Positions 36,235-45,562 of a stretch of 64,000 nt of DNA are shown one piece after another. Made by a program: the position numbers and the translations under genes. Under the pieces are notes generated by a model. That model worked only from the letters and a program-made list of their open reading frames with translations. It did not search any database and had not been told where the DNA came from. Within the stretch, counting starts at the first letter, position 1; each line of letters opens with the position of its first letter. The DNA lies in the NCBI GenBank assembly GCA_964582715.1, contig CAZOSM010000001.1, positions 372,001-436,000 of the forward strand, written 5' to 3'. The stretch comes from MFZZ01 sp964582715. Lineage in GTDB: Bacteria > Patescibacteriota > Microgenomatia > UBA1406 > GWC2-37-13.

Positions 36235-37890
36235 TTAATACATTCCTCCCATACCACCCATTCCTGGCATTCCGCCACCGCCTGGTACAGGTTCAGCCTT
36301 TTCTTCTGGCTTGTCTGCAACAAGGGCTTCTGTGGTAAGAATTGCTGCTGCAATCGATTCTGCATTTTGTACTGCAGTTCTGATTACTTTAGCTGGATCG
36401 ACAATACCTTTCTTGAACATTGATCCAAAGTCACGGTTGACTGCATCAAATCCGTAGTCCGGATTATTTTTCTGTTCAATCTGGTACATAACTGTGCCAG
36501 GCTCCATGCCACTGTTTTGTGCAAGCATTCGGATTGGTTCAGCAAGAGAGTTATATACAATCTCCACACCAACCTTCTCTTCTTCAAACTGCATCTTTTC
36601 TTTGAGTGCAGGAAGGGTTTTTCTGGCTTGAAGGTATGTAGTACCTCCTCCAGAAACAATTCCTTCTTCAAGAGCTGCTTTAGTTGCTGCAACAGCATCA
36701 TTTACGCGTTCTTTCTTTTCCTTCATCTCTACTTCTGTTGCGGCTCCCACCTTTATAACGACCACACCACCTGCAAGTTTTGCAAGTCGCTCCTGCAGCT
36801 TTTCACGGTCAAAGTCGGATGTTGTTTGTTCAATGGCTTTTTTAATTTGTGTAACTCGTGCATTAATTGCTTTTTTATCTCCTTTTCCTCCAACAATTCT
36901 TGAATTTTCTTTATCGGACCACACTTTATCTGCTCTTCCCAAGTCTTCGATCTCTACATTCTCAAGTTTCTTGCCGAGGTCTTCTGAGATAACAGTTCCA
37001 CCGGTGAGAATAGCAATATCTTCGAGCATTGCTTTTCTTCTATCGCCGAATCCTGGAGCTTTAATAACAAGCGCATTAAAGGTTCCACGGAGTTTATTCA
37101 CAACGAGTGTTGGAAGAGCTTCTCCTTCTACATCTTCTGCAATAATAACGATATTCTTAGAAACCTTTACTACCTTTTCGAGGAAAGGAAGTAGGTCCTG
37201 GACTGAAGAAATCTTCTTATCGGTGATAAGGATATATGGATCTTCAAGTTCTGCTTCCATTTTGTCTGGATTGGTTACGAAATATGCTGAAGCATATCCG
37301 CGATCAAACTCCATTCCTTCTTTGTGTTCACTTTCCATATGAAGTCCTTTTCCTTCTTCAACAGTTACGACACCATCTTTACCAACTTTTTTGATAGCTT
37401 CTGCAATCATTGTTCCAATCTCTTCATCTGCTGCAGAAATAGTTGCAACCTGAGCGATTTGAGAAACATCATCTGTTGGGATTTTCTTTGCCATTTTTTG
37501 AACCTGTGCGACTACTTCTTCTACTGCGCGATCCATTCCTCTTTTGAGGATCATTGGATTTGCACCAGCTGTAATATTTTTGAGTCCAAGGTTTACCATG
37601 GTTTGGGTAAGAAGTGTGGAGGAGGTTGTTCCGTCTCCAGCAACATCAGCTGTTTTCGAAGCAGCTTCTTTTACCATCTGTGCACCCATGTTTTCAAATG
37701 GATCTTCTAGTTCAATCTCTTTTGCAACGGTTACACCATCATGAACAACTGTTGGTGCTCCCCATTTTCTATCGATACCAACGTTTCTACCACGTGGTCC
37801 GAGTGTGGTGGTTACTGCTTTTGCGAGCTGGTTAACTCCACTTGCAAGTTTTTGTCTTGCTTCGTCTCCATAAATAATTTGTTTTGCCAT
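36235..37890 (-). CDS. groL: Chaperonin GroEL
   Basis: The 551-residue Hsp60 subunit has the nucleotide-binding start GPRGRNVGIDRKWGAPTVVH, then DGVTVAKEI, GDGTTSSTLLTQ, the apical domain, the family signature AAVEEGIVSGGG-like ALEEGIVSGGGTTYL, and the C-terminal Gly-Met tail GGMPGMGGMGGMY. It folds proteins inside the GroES-capped cage. It lies 41 bp downstream of groS on the same strand. A convergent terminator follows. Confidence 0.99.
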   Translation of the reverse strand: MAKQIIYGDEARQKLASGVNQLAKAVTTTLGPRGRNVGIDRKWGAPTVVHDGVTVAKEIELEDPFENMGAQMVKEAASKTADVAGDGTTSSTLLTQTMVNLGLKNITAGANPMILKRGMDRAVEEVVAQVQKMAKKIPTDDVSQIAQVATISAADEEIGTMIAEAIKKVGKDGVVTVEEGKGLHMESEHKEGMEFDRGYASAYFVTNPDKMEAELEDPYILITDKKISSVQDLLPFLEKVVKVSKNIVIIAEDVEGEALPTLVVNKLRGTFNALVIKAPGFGDRRKAMLEDIAILTGGTVISEDLGKKLENVEIEDLGRADKVWSDKENSRIVGGKGDKKAINARVTQIKKAIEQTTSDFDREKLQERLAKLAGGVVVIKVGAATEVEMKEKKERVNDAVAATKAALEEGIVSGGGTTYLQARKTLPALKEKMQFEEEKVGVEIVYNSLAEPIRMLAQNSGMEPGTVMYQIEQKNNPDYGFDAVNRDFGSMFKKGIVDPAKVIRTAVQNAESIAAAILTTEALVADKPEEKAEPVPGGGGMPGMGGMGGMY

Positions 37891-37931
37891 ATTATTTAAA
37901 AGTAACTTTTAATTGTAATATCTAAGTAAGA

Positions 37932-38231
37932 TTAGGCAACAACTGCCATTACATCTTTTTGTTCCAGAAGCATCCATTCTTCTGAACCAACCTTTACTTC
38001 ATTTCCTCCCCACTTTTTGTAAAGGACTTTTTGTCCAACTTTTACTTGCATTGGGAGGGTTTTACCATCTTCACTCATACCTCCAGGTCCGACTGCCATA
38101 ACCTCACCCATTTGAGGTTTTTCTTTAACAGTGTCTGGGAGTACAATGCCTGACGCAGTGATTTCATCCTGCTGAACAGGTTTGATGAGAACATAATCAA
38201 AAAGTGGCTTTATATTGTGTTTGGTTGCCAT
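37932..38231 (-). CDS. groS: Co-chaperonin GroES
   Basis: The 99-residue protein has the GroES core: KPLFDYVLIKPVQQDEITAS, then GIVLPDTVKEKPQMGEVMAV, with the mobile loop in between, and VLYKKWGGNEVKV near the end. It caps GroEL. The promoter TTGACA-N17-TATAAA lies about 60 nt upstream. Confidence 0.98.
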   Translation of the reverse strand: MATKHNIKPLFDYVLIKPVQQDEITASGIVLPDTVKEKPQMGEVMAVGPGGMSEDGKTLPMQVKVGQKVLYKKWGGNEVKVGSEEWMLLEQKDVMAVVA

Positions 38232-38289
38232 AGATTTTTTGTTTTAAAACTTATAAAATGAAATTAACTGGGGTTGAAATACGCTTATA

Positions 38290-38318
38290 TTTATAACTAA
38301 GAACCTTTTTTTTGTCAA
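38290..38318 (-). promoter_or_regulatory. groS-groL promoter
   Basis: On the minus strand TTGACA (38313-38318) and TATAAA (38290-38295) are spaced by exactly 17 nt. The leader to the groS ATG at 38231 would be about 50 nt. The -35 lies inside a CIRCE-sized degenerate palindrome described separately. Confidence 0.78.
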
Positions 38319-38338
38319 GTGATTAATTCAAGTGCTAA
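38312..38338. promoter_or_regulatory. Possible degenerate CIRCE at the groS/Lon-like intergenic region
   Basis: Read on the minus strand, TTAGCACTT matches 8 of 9 bases of a CIRCE half-site. Nine bases further the other half, ACTTGACAA, matches only 4 of 9 and doubles as the groS -35. Geometry (27 nt) is right but the second half is poor. HrcA binding is possible, not established. Confidence 0.35.
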
Positions 38339-38342
38339 TTTT

Positions 38343-39386
38343 ATGGAAGATAATACTGCTATATCTGAGCTGCAAAAGTTAAAACAAAAATTGCAATCTG
38401 CTCAACTACCTGCTAACCTTCAAGAAAAGTGTTTAGAACAGATAGAACGAGCAAGCTTAGCAGTAAAATATGGCAACAATTTGACCCACCTCGATACTAT
38501 TGGGAAATATATTGACTGGGTCACCAGTTTACCCTGGTTTACCGAATCAGAAGATGATATTAATATAGAACAGACAAAACAGATACTTGATAAAAACCAT
38601 TTTGGCCTAGATAAAATCAAGATGCGTATCCTGGAGTACCTTTCTATTTATAAACTTCAAAAAGAAAAACTGAATGTTAAAAGTATTCAGGTACGGCCAT
38701 TATTCTTTGTTGGTTTGGCCGGTACTGGTAAAACAACTTTCGCGATATCTCTGGCAGAATCTTTGGGACGAGCTCTTATTCGTATCCCCTTTGGTGGATT
38801 AGCTTCTGCTGGCGACTTAAGAGGACATGCCAAAATATCACCAGAATCCCAACCAGGTGCCATCATTAAAGCATTAAAAGATGCGACGGTTAAAAATCCG
38901 GTTATTCTTTTGGATGAACTAGATCGTGTTACCCCAGAAGCTCGATCTTCTATTATGGGTGTTCTTCTTGAGCTTCTTGATCCAAGTCAGAATATGCACT
39001 TTACCGATAATTTTATCGATTACCCATTTGACCTTTCGAATGTTCTTTTTGTTGCTACCGCAAACAATACAACTAACATTGCCCCACCGGTTTTAGACCG
39101 TTTGGAACTTATTCAAATGCCTTCATATACAGACGAAGAAAAGATTCATATCGGTAAAAACTATATTCTTCCAAAATATATGAAACAAGTTGGTATTGAG
39201 CCAAATCAACTCACGATAGATGAAAAACTCTGGCCGGTACTCATACGACCTCTTGGTTTTGAACCAGGTATCCGAAGCTTAGAACGATTAATTGAGACCA
39301 TTGTTCGAAAAGTTGCGTACAAAGTAGTCAGTGGGCAAGGTAACCAGTTCTTTATTAATGAAAGTAATATAAGGGATTTTAAATAA
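38343..39386 (+). CDS. Lon-type AAA+ ATPase without protease domain
   Basis: The 347-residue protein matches the middle of Lon: a helical linker with YIDWVTSLPW (Lon has YLxWLxxLPW), FGLDKIKMRILEYL, Walker A GLAGTGKT, Walker B VILLDELDR, sensor-1 ATAN and sensor-2 GIRSLER. It ends right after the AAA+ lid. The N-terminal substrate domain and the C-terminal Ser-Lys S16 protease are both missing, with no frameshift seen. An upstream in-frame GTG at 38319 would add 8 residues. Probably a proteolysis-independent unfoldase or remodeller; it faces groS-groL. Confidence 0.88.
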   Translation: MEDNTAISELQKLKQKLQSAQLPANLQEKCLEQIERASLAVKYGNNLTHLDTIGKYIDWVTSLPWFTESEDDINIEQTKQILDKNHFGLDKIKMRILEYLSIYKLQKEKLNVKSIQVRPLFFVGLAGTGKTTFAISLAESLGRALIRIPFGGLASAGDLRGHAKISPESQPGAIIKALKDATVKNPVILLDELDRVTPEARSSIMGVLLELLDPSQNMHFTDNFIDYPFDLSNVLFVATANNTTNIAPPVLDRLELIQMPSYTDEEKIHIGKNYILPKYMKQVGIEPNQLTIDEKLWPVLIRPLGFEPGIRSLERLIETIVRKVAYKVVSGQGNQFFINESNIRDFK

Positions 39387-39389
39387 AAT

Positions 39390-40088
39390 ATGTCCCCTAC
39401 ACCAACATCAATTTATACTTCTTCTAAAGAAGTTAGTATATGTGACCTTGCATTTGCAGTCCCGACTTTATTTGATATTCTTACTTTTTTTCTTTTTAGT
39501 GTACTTCCTGTCTTAATAATCTTTGTTTTACTTTTAATTATTTTTACAAGAAAACAAAAGAAAGCATTTTTAAAACAACTCTTCATGAGTCCCTTTTTGT
39601 ATAGCTTGATATTACTCTATTTTTTTACCTATCCCAAAAACTATATAGAATATCGTCATGACAATGAAGTAGTAAAGCGCTGTGATTGTATCGGAATTAA
39701 ATCAGAATTGTTGGGAGGAAACGGTATTTGTTCTAACGTTGAACAATGTTGGGGAGTCCCTCACTCATGTAAAACAGCAGAAGATAAATGCCACTATGAA
39801 AAAGAAGGTGAAATCACAATAAATAAAATGGAATCTAATGATCCTGAAGAATTTACAGAAACTAAAGCATTGGGATTAGTTGCAGGGAGCAATATACCTG
39901 TTGAGGTTATAAAAATTACTGAAACCCAAATGGCTAGGAGTATGCCGTATTTAAAGACGGTATCAATTACATATAAAACTTCACAAGAGAATAAAAACGC
40001 ATTTATGGATTACGTTATCTATCTTCCTTTACAGAGAGGAGCAGTTACGTTAGATGAAGAATATCTGTGTGAGAGAACTAATTTATAA
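39390..40088 (+). CDS. Membrane protein with Cys-rich external domain
   Basis: The 232-residue protein has two transmembrane helices (about residues 30-52 and 65-82) followed by a region with seven cysteines within about 45 residues (from RCDCIGIKSELL to EDKCHYE) that is probably disulfide-bonded outside the cell. The rest is an alpha/beta tail. It begins 3 nt after the Lon-like stop, suggesting co-transcription. No family recognised. Confidence 0.65.
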   Translation: MSPTPTSIYTSSKEVSICDLAFAVPTLFDILTFFLFSVLPVLIIFVLLLIIFTRKQKKAFLKQLFMSPFLYSLILLYFFTYPKNYIEYRHDNEVVKRCDCIGIKSELLGGNGICSNVEQCWGVPHSCKTAEDKCHYEKEGEITINKMESNDPEEFTETKALGLVAGSNIPVEVIKITETQMARSMPYLKTVSITYKTSQENKNAFMDYVIYLPLQRGAVTLDEEYLCERTNL

Positions 40089-40096
40089 ATAACCTT

Positions 40097-40969
40097 TTAA
40101 AATAACTCTGCTTTAAACCCTTTTGACCTTTTAACCTTCATATCTTTATTCAGAAGTAAGTACTCAAAATCAAATTCTGAAGCAAATGCTTCGGGGGGAG
40201 ATAAAAAGAGTGCTGTTGCCAAGGCATCTGCAATAGTTGCAGATGGGGCTATTACCCAACTTGCAATAATCTCTGATGTAGATGTTAATGAATCTGGGTC
40301 AATGATATGGTGATACTTTCCCCACGAGCGCCTGTTGCTACCCGAGCTGCACATTGAACCTTTGCTCATTTCAACAACTCCAATGACTTTAGATGAGTCA
40401 TAAGGATGTTCTAAACCAACTTTGATAGGTTTTTCTCCCGCATAACTAATATCTCCACTTCCATTCACTAAGTAATGCTGTATGCCTTTTGACTCAAGAA
40501 ATGACTTGATCTTTTCTACAAAGTACCCTTTGCCCAATGCACCTAAATCAAATAGTGACGGAGTATGCAATTCAATAGTCGTATCATTAATTATGGTAAG
40601 TGCTTTATTAAAGTCGGTTATAGGGTGAATACTTCCCTTTTCCTTTAAAGAATACTCTCGATCGTACCCCATATCTTCCAAAGTAGTCCCGACCAATGGA
40701 GTAAACTTACCTCCAGATAATGTATTGAGTTTTTGATACAGCCTGAGCATCTCAATAAGTTCTAATGGGACTTTCACTCGGCCTGTTTGTTGAGAAAGAG
40801 ATGTTACAAGAGAGTCCGCTTTAAAACGAGAGTATGTCTTATCAAATTGTTGAGAAGATTTGATGACTTGTTCTTGTAATTCTTTAAATACAGAAGAACC
40901 GACTTTATCCCAAATGGACACCTCCCAATGGGTGCCCATCGACTCATATGCAAAAGTTACCGGTTTCAT
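40097..40969 (-). CDS. apbE: FAD:protein FMN transferase ApbE
   Basis: ApbE covalently attaches FMN to Thr/Ser of target proteins outside the membrane. The 290-residue protein shows the family blocks MGTHWEVSIWDK, FDLGALGKGYFVEKIKSFLE, YLVNGSGDISYAGEKP and the Mg-binding region near IIASWVIAPSATIADALATA. No signal peptide is visible at the N-terminus (starts MKPVTFAYESMG), unlike many ApbE lipoproteins, so its export is unclear. It overlaps the FMN-binding gene by 1 nt (TAATG), which supplies the likely substrate. Confidence 0.93.
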   Translation of the reverse strand: MKPVTFAYESMGTHWEVSIWDKVGSSVFKELQEQVIKSSQQFDKTYSRFKADSLVTSLSQQTGRVKVPLELIEMLRLYQKLNTLSGGKFTPLVGTTLEDMGYDREYSLKEKGSIHPITDFNKALTIINDTTIELHTPSLFDLGALGKGYFVEKIKSFLESKGIQHYLVNGSGDISYAGEKPIKVGLEHPYDSSKVIGVVEMSKGSMCSSGSNRRSWGKYHHIIDPDSLTSTSEIIASWVIAPSATIADALATALFLSPPEAFASEFDFEYLLLNKDMKVKRSKGFKAELF

Positions 40970-41472
40970 TAGGCTTGTGAAGCTTCTTCTTTTACCTGTT
41001 CAAGAGCATCCATAAACCCTTTTGGAGTAAGGGATGATCCGTTCACAACTGTTAAATTAATGTCATCTATATTCTTGCCGACAACTTCCTCTGTAAATCC
41101 TTCAGAAAAAAGTCCTTGCATCTTTTGACTTGTAGCATTGGTGGCTTTACCTTCAAACTGGGCATCTACTACCACACCATCTGCAAGAGTTATAACAATA
41201 TCAACTTCTTCTTCTTGAGCCGGAGAAGTATAATTACCGGTTGCTTGGTATGTACCATTTTCATACTGGCTTGGATTCACGGCTGAGCCTTCATTATCTA
41301 CCATATCACTGGTTGCCGGATTAGATCCAGCTGCTGTAGATTCTGTGGTCTCCATTACAGTGGATGTCTCATCTTGCATCTGCGTATTGTTATTCATGCC
41401 GCCAAACTGCCATGCTGCAATGCCGATAATTGCTAAAACTAAGATACCGATTCCAATCTGTTTTGGGTTCAT
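40969..41472 (-). CDS. Membrane-anchored FMN-binding domain protein
   Basis: The 167-residue protein has an N-terminal transmembrane anchor (residues 6-24), a Ser/Thr-rich linker and a C-terminal FMN-binding domain (NGTYQATGNYTSPAQEEEVD, then ILTxxGVVVDAQFEG-like sequence). At the site where RnfG/NqrC carry SGAT for covalent FMN it has NGSSLTPKGFMDAL, so flavinylation would be on a Ser in a non-canonical motif. Partner of ApbE next door. TAATAT-N6-ATG is seen upstream. Confidence 0.83.
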   Translation of the reverse strand: MNPKQIGIGILVLAIIGIAAWQFGGMNNNTQMQDETSTVMETTESTAAGSNPATSDMVDNEGSAVNPSQYENGTYQATGNYTSPAQEEEVDIVITLADGVVVDAQFEGKATNATSQKMQGLFSEGFTEEVVGKNIDDINLTVVNGSSLTPKGFMDALEQVKEEASQA

Positions 41473-41624
41473 ATATGTATATTAATTAATAATCTCAATA
41501 TGCCATGCTGTGTAGATGACAAAAGTAACATAATAAATATCCTTTCTGAAAAGAAGCTGAATAGTCTTTTCATTGTAAATCTGTATAATGTTAATTGAAG
41601 TCTTAAATTTGCGCAAGAGTTATT

Positions 41625-42632
41625 ATGCAAGACCTTATAAAGTATATTAATTTCAAAAATTCCCTCTTTCAGTTTTCGTTATTTATCACCCTCTTTGGAC
41701 TTGTGGCACTCGCTGATTTACTTGTTCCCACAGTTAATCTTACTGAGCGCTCTGAGTATATTTTCAAATTTATTATTACCTTCCTCACAGGTGGTGCAGT
41801 ATTCTTTATGCTCCGATATGGCTTTGGCCTAACAATGACTAATCCAAGTAACTTTTTAGTTTCCACCTGGATTGTGTATTTACTTCTGCATCCGACGAAT
41901 AATATATGGTATTTTCCGCTTGCTATTATAATGATTGCCGTAGGTAAATTTTTATTTAGACGTATGAAGCAGCCTATCTTTAACCCGGCTGCACTTGCCA
42001 TTGTTCTTACATATGTAGTTACTTATGTTATTTCGCTCATCAATCCGCAAGTAGATACACTCCTCGTTTCCTGGTGGGGAGCAGATATGTTTCAGAATAT
42101 GTTGTCTAGTTTACCTATACTGAATGTTGTAGTGTCTTCTTTATTTTTGATTTTATTTTTTTACTTTGCCAATTCTTTTAAAAAGGCCTCTCTCATTTTT
42201 TCATTTTTCTTATCATTTCTTACTCTCACCTTTTTCTACACAGTCATCACCCTTTCACTCGAACGAGCTACACATCTCGTTGCATATATGCTCTTTAATG
42301 CTACGGCTTTTGCTGCATTAGTCATGATCCCCGAGCCTAAAACTTCTCCCAGTTTTCCACTTCAACAGAAAATAATAGGTATGTTAGCTGGAATTGCCCT
42401 TTTTGTAAGCAATAACTTCTTGACAACTCTTCCTGTAGATCCTCTTATTAATACTGTAATCTTTGCAAACATCCTCACACTACTCGTCAAAATACAACAA
42501 ACTAAACCAAAAGCTCCTGCAACCAACCCTTCACCAGCTCCACAACAGAATACTCAAACTCCAACCCAACCTGTTCAACCAACAACACCTCCACGACAAC
42601 CAGTGAATCAGAATACACAGAATATTGCTTAA
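41625..42632 (+). CDS. RnfD/NqrB-like membrane protein
   Basis: The 335-residue protein has about nine transmembrane helices and the family patterns TMTNPSNFLVSTWIVYLLLH, PIFNPAALAIVL and MIPEPKTSPSFPLQQ, as in RnfD/NqrB. Those proteins pass electrons through the membrane. The usual covalent FMN site (SGAT-type) is not visible. A Pro/Gln/Thr-rich tail of about 50 residues follows. It is divergent from the apbE/FMN-binding pair, and together they make a plausible minimal transmembrane flavin electron chain. Confidence 0.8.
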   Translation: MQDLIKYINFKNSLFQFSLFITLFGLVALADLLVPTVNLTERSEYIFKFIITFLTGGAVFFMLRYGFGLTMTNPSNFLVSTWIVYLLLHPTNNIWYFPLAIIMIAVGKFLFRRMKQPIFNPAALAIVLTYVVTYVISLINPQVDTLLVSWWGADMFQNMLSSLPILNVVVSSLFLILFFYFANSFKKASLIFSFFLSFLTLTFFYTVITLSLERATHLVAYMLFNATAFAALVMIPEPKTSPSFPLQQKIIGMLAGIALFVSNNFLTTLPVDPLINTVIFANILTLLVKIQQTKPKAPATNPSPAPQQNTQTPTQPVQPTTPPRQPVNQNTQNIA

Positions 42633-42670
42633 TACTATAGTCTAAATTCTGACTATTGTATAATTAATCC

Positions 42671-44983
42671 ATGTCGAATTTGAAGAAAAAGCTACAACAA
42701 GCAGTACAATACATCAGAAAAATCGATAAGGAGTATCTACTTGAGAAATGGCATAGAATTCGCAATATTAAAAAAGAAGATATCATCCGGTTTGTAAAGA
42801 GTCATAGAAAAGGGCTTATGTATGCCTTCTTGGCATTTGTTGGCATCATGATTGCAATTCCGATATTCACCTACTTTTATTTTGCCAGAGATCTGCGTAG
42901 TAAAGATACCATTATTAACAAAAAGAATGAAGGAGTCGTGCTTCTAGACCGCAATGACAAGCCATTCTTTACGTTATTTGATGCAACAACCAAAAACCCG
43001 GTAGCATTTGAAGAAATTCCAGAACTTACAAGGCAAGCATTTATAGCTGTTGAAGATAAAGATTTTTATAATCACCCAGGCTTTTCCATAACTGGTTTCC
43101 TCAGAGCTGTTCGGGAGAATATCTTGTCTGAATCTTTTGCACAAGGTGGTTCTACCATTTCTCAACAGCTTATTAAAACAACCTTACTCACCCCAGATAA
43201 AAAATTACTTCGAAAATACCAGGAACTTGTTCTTGCGATAGAACTCGAGAGAAGGTATTCCAAAAACGATATTCTAGAAATGTACATTAATAGTATTTAT
43301 TATGGTGAAGGAGCATTTGGTATTCAAGATGCTTCAAAAAGATATTTTGGGAAAGATGCAAAAGACTTAACTCTTGCAGAGAGTGCATTACTTGCGGGTG
43401 TTATACGCTCTCCCTCCTACCTTTCTCCTATTTCTGGAGATTTAAAAGCAGCTCTTAATAGAAAAGATCTTATCTTAGAGCTTATGCAAGACCAAGGTTA
43501 TATTACAGAAGCACAAAAAAAAGCCGCTCAGGAAGAAAAGATTGAGATTAACCCCACACCAGCAGATATTAATCAGGAGGGCGTACACTTTGCTCTCATG
43601 ATTCGAGATTTTCTTATTGAAGAGTATGGAGAACAAAGAGTTGCAAACTCTGGTTTTGTAGTTAAAACAACTATTGACCTTGATTTACAAAAGGCAGCAC
43701 AAGATGCAGTAGCAACACAAGTACAACGCCTCGCAACAGCTCAGGTAACCAATGGTGCGGTTGTTGTTGTTGACCCTAAGACAGGAGAGATCTTAGCTCT
43801 TGTAGGAAGTCATGATTATTCTGATGAAGAAAATGGCAGAATTAACATGGCAGTAAGACCTCGCCAGCCTGGTTCTTCTTTTAAACCAATCGTATACGCA
43901 AAAGCTATAGAAGAACGTAAAATTACGGCATCTACTCAACTTAAAGACGAAGCTATTAAGTTTGGTACTTATGAACCCAAAAACTATGATAACCGCTTCC
44001 GTGGCGACGTATTAGTACGATATGCGCTTGCCAATTCTCTTAATATTCCGGCAGTTCATGTCATAAATATGATTGGGGTAGATACCGCAATAGATGCAGC
44101 ACAAGAAATGGGGATTACTTCCCTTTCTGAAGATAGAGATTATGGCCTGCAGCTCGTTTTGGGCGGTGGTGAAGTTCCACTTGTTGAGATGACCAATGCA
44201 TACGCAGTTTTTGCCAATGAAGGGACATGGCATAAAAACAACATCTTTTTAGAGATTCGAGATAAAAATGGTAATGTAATACTGGAGCCATCTGAGGAAA
44301 GTAAACAGGTTATGCCTTCTTCTGTTGCCTTTATTATTTCTTCAATTCTTTCAGATAATGAAGCCCGCCAGGATACCTTTGGTGGAAGTCTCACTATTTC
44401 CAGAAGAGCTGCTGTCAAAACCGGTACGACCAATGACTACCGTGATTCTCTTACGATTGGATATACACCTCAGGTTGTGGTTGGCGTCTGGATTGGGAAT
44501 AACGATAATTCTCCAATGAATGCTGTTGCCGGTTCTGGTGGAGCCGGTCCTATATGGAGGCAAGTTATGGAAGCATACCTGCAAGGAAAACCTGTTGAAG
44601 ATTTTAAGAAACCAGCAACTGTTATAGATGAAACAGTATGTCGAGAAGATGGCAAGAAGATGGAACTTAAAGAAAATGAAGCAACCAGTTCTGCATTCCT
44701 GGAATACTTCTTAAGAGGTACGGCACCAACCGAGATGTGTGGCATTATCCCAACACCAACTCCAACACTTACAGAAGATCAAAAAAAGAAAGAAGAAGAA
44801 GATCGTAAAAAACGTGAAGAAGAGGAAAAGAAAAAGAACGCAACGCCAACTCCGGAAGCTACAGCAACTGCAGCACCAGCTACACCAACGAGTGCACCGA
44901 CATCACCAACGCCAACAACCGGTGGACCAACGAGTACACCTATTATTACCATAACACCAAGTGATATCTTACCGAGTTTATGA
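42671..44983 (+). CDS. Class A penicillin-binding protein (PBP1A type)
   Basis: The bifunctional peptidoglycan synthase has 770 residues. It has a TM helix near residues 55-75, the GT51 glycosyltransferase domain (VEDKDFYNHPGFSITGFLRA, QGGSTISQQLIK) and the transpeptidase domain with SSFK (PGSSFKPIVYA), SLN in NSLNIPAV and KTGT (VKTGTTNDYRD). The C-terminal ~80 residues are Lys/Glu-rich then Thr/Pro/Ala-rich, probably a wall-spanning tail. TATAAT (42659-42664) ends 6 nt before the ATG. Confidence 0.96.
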   Translation: MSNLKKKLQQAVQYIRKIDKEYLLEKWHRIRNIKKEDIIRFVKSHRKGLMYAFLAFVGIMIAIPIFTYFYFARDLRSKDTIINKKNEGVVLLDRNDKPFFTLFDATTKNPVAFEEIPELTRQAFIAVEDKDFYNHPGFSITGFLRAVRENILSESFAQGGSTISQQLIKTTLLTPDKKLLRKYQELVLAIELERRYSKNDILEMYINSIYYGEGAFGIQDASKRYFGKDAKDLTLAESALLAGVIRSPSYLSPISGDLKAALNRKDLILELMQDQGYITEAQKKAAQEEKIEINPTPADINQEGVHFALMIRDFLIEEYGEQRVANSGFVVKTTIDLDLQKAAQDAVATQVQRLATAQVTNGAVVVVDPKTGEILALVGSHDYSDEENGRINMAVRPRQPGSSFKPIVYAKAIEERKITASTQLKDEAIKFGTYEPKNYDNRFRGDVLVRYALANSLNIPAVHVINMIGVDTAIDAAQEMGITSLSEDRDYGLQLVLGGGEVPLVEMTNAYAVFANEGTWHKNNIFLEIRDKNGNVILEPSEESKQVMPSSVAFIISSILSDNEARQDTFGGSLTISRRAAVKTGTTNDYRDSLTIGYTPQVVVGVWIGNNDNSPMNAVAGSGGAGPIWRQVMEAYLQGKPVEDFKKPATVIDETVCREDGKKMELKENEATSSAFLEYFLRGTAPTEMCGIIPTPTPTLTEDQKKKEEEDRKKREEEEKKKNATPTPEATATAAPATPTSAPTSPTPTTGGPTSTPIITITPSDILPSL

Positions 44984-45562
44984 TTAGTACAACTTCTCTC
45001 CTCGTTCCATCATCTCAAGAAACTTCTTGAAACGGCGTTCCCTTGTCTCTGGTTTCTTTGCATTATGTAGCTGGAATGCAATGGCGAATTTATTGGATTT
45101 ATTAAGTGTACTGAAGAACTCTTTTACCTTTTTGTTTTTGTTCACTGCTTTTACAAAATCTGCAGGTATCTTCATTGTACTTGGTGCATCATATGCTTGC
45201 TCCCACCTGCCATCTGCCTTTGCCCGTTCTACCTCCTTCAGCCCAGCTTCCTTCATTTGGCCTTCTTTGGTAAGCCTTTCCACATGTCCAATATTTACTT
45301 TTGACCACATGCTTTTAGATCTTCGAGGAGTAAATTTCTGGATATATGATTTTTCATCATATTTTCGAGCCAAGCTATCTATCCAACCATAACAAAGTGA
45401 TTCTTCTACAGCTTCTGCATACGTAACAGATTCTACATCTGATCCTTTTTTAAATAATCGAATCCAGATACCATTACTGCTATTATGATTTTCTTCAAGC
45501 CACTTGGAGAACTCTTTCTGACTTTTAAAAGAAAGCATGGGGTAATCGGTAAATTCTTTCAT
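44984..45562 (-). CDS. YdeI/OmpD-associated family protein
   Basis: The 192-residue soluble protein has the YdeI pattern: SQKEFSKWLEENHNSSNGIW followed by IRLFKKGS, VEESLCYGWIDSLARKYD, and FTPRRSKSMWSKVN, with a C-terminal Omdapi-type helix RERRFKKFLEMMERG. Members are widespread and linked to antimicrobial-peptide protection in some species; the biochemical role is unknown. It overlaps the preceding small membrane gene by 4 nt (ATGA). Confidence 0.9.
   Translation of the reverse strand: MKEFTDYPMLSFKSQKEFSKWLEENHNSSNGIWIRLFKKGSDVESVTYAEAVEESLCYGWIDSLARKYDEKSYIQKFTPRRSKSMWSKVNIGHVERLTKEGQMKEAGLKEVERAKADGRWEQAYDAPSTMKIPADFVKAVNKNKKVKEFFSTLNKSNKFAIAFQLHNAKKPETRERRFKKFLEMMERGEKLY

Noticed and set aside
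42520..42630. CAA/CCA-rich DNA in the RnfD-like tail and the Thr/Pro-rich end of PBP1A, considered as a repeat array or CRISPR
   Set aside because: The repetition is codon-level low complexity in frame with the proteins; there are no regular repeats and spacers.
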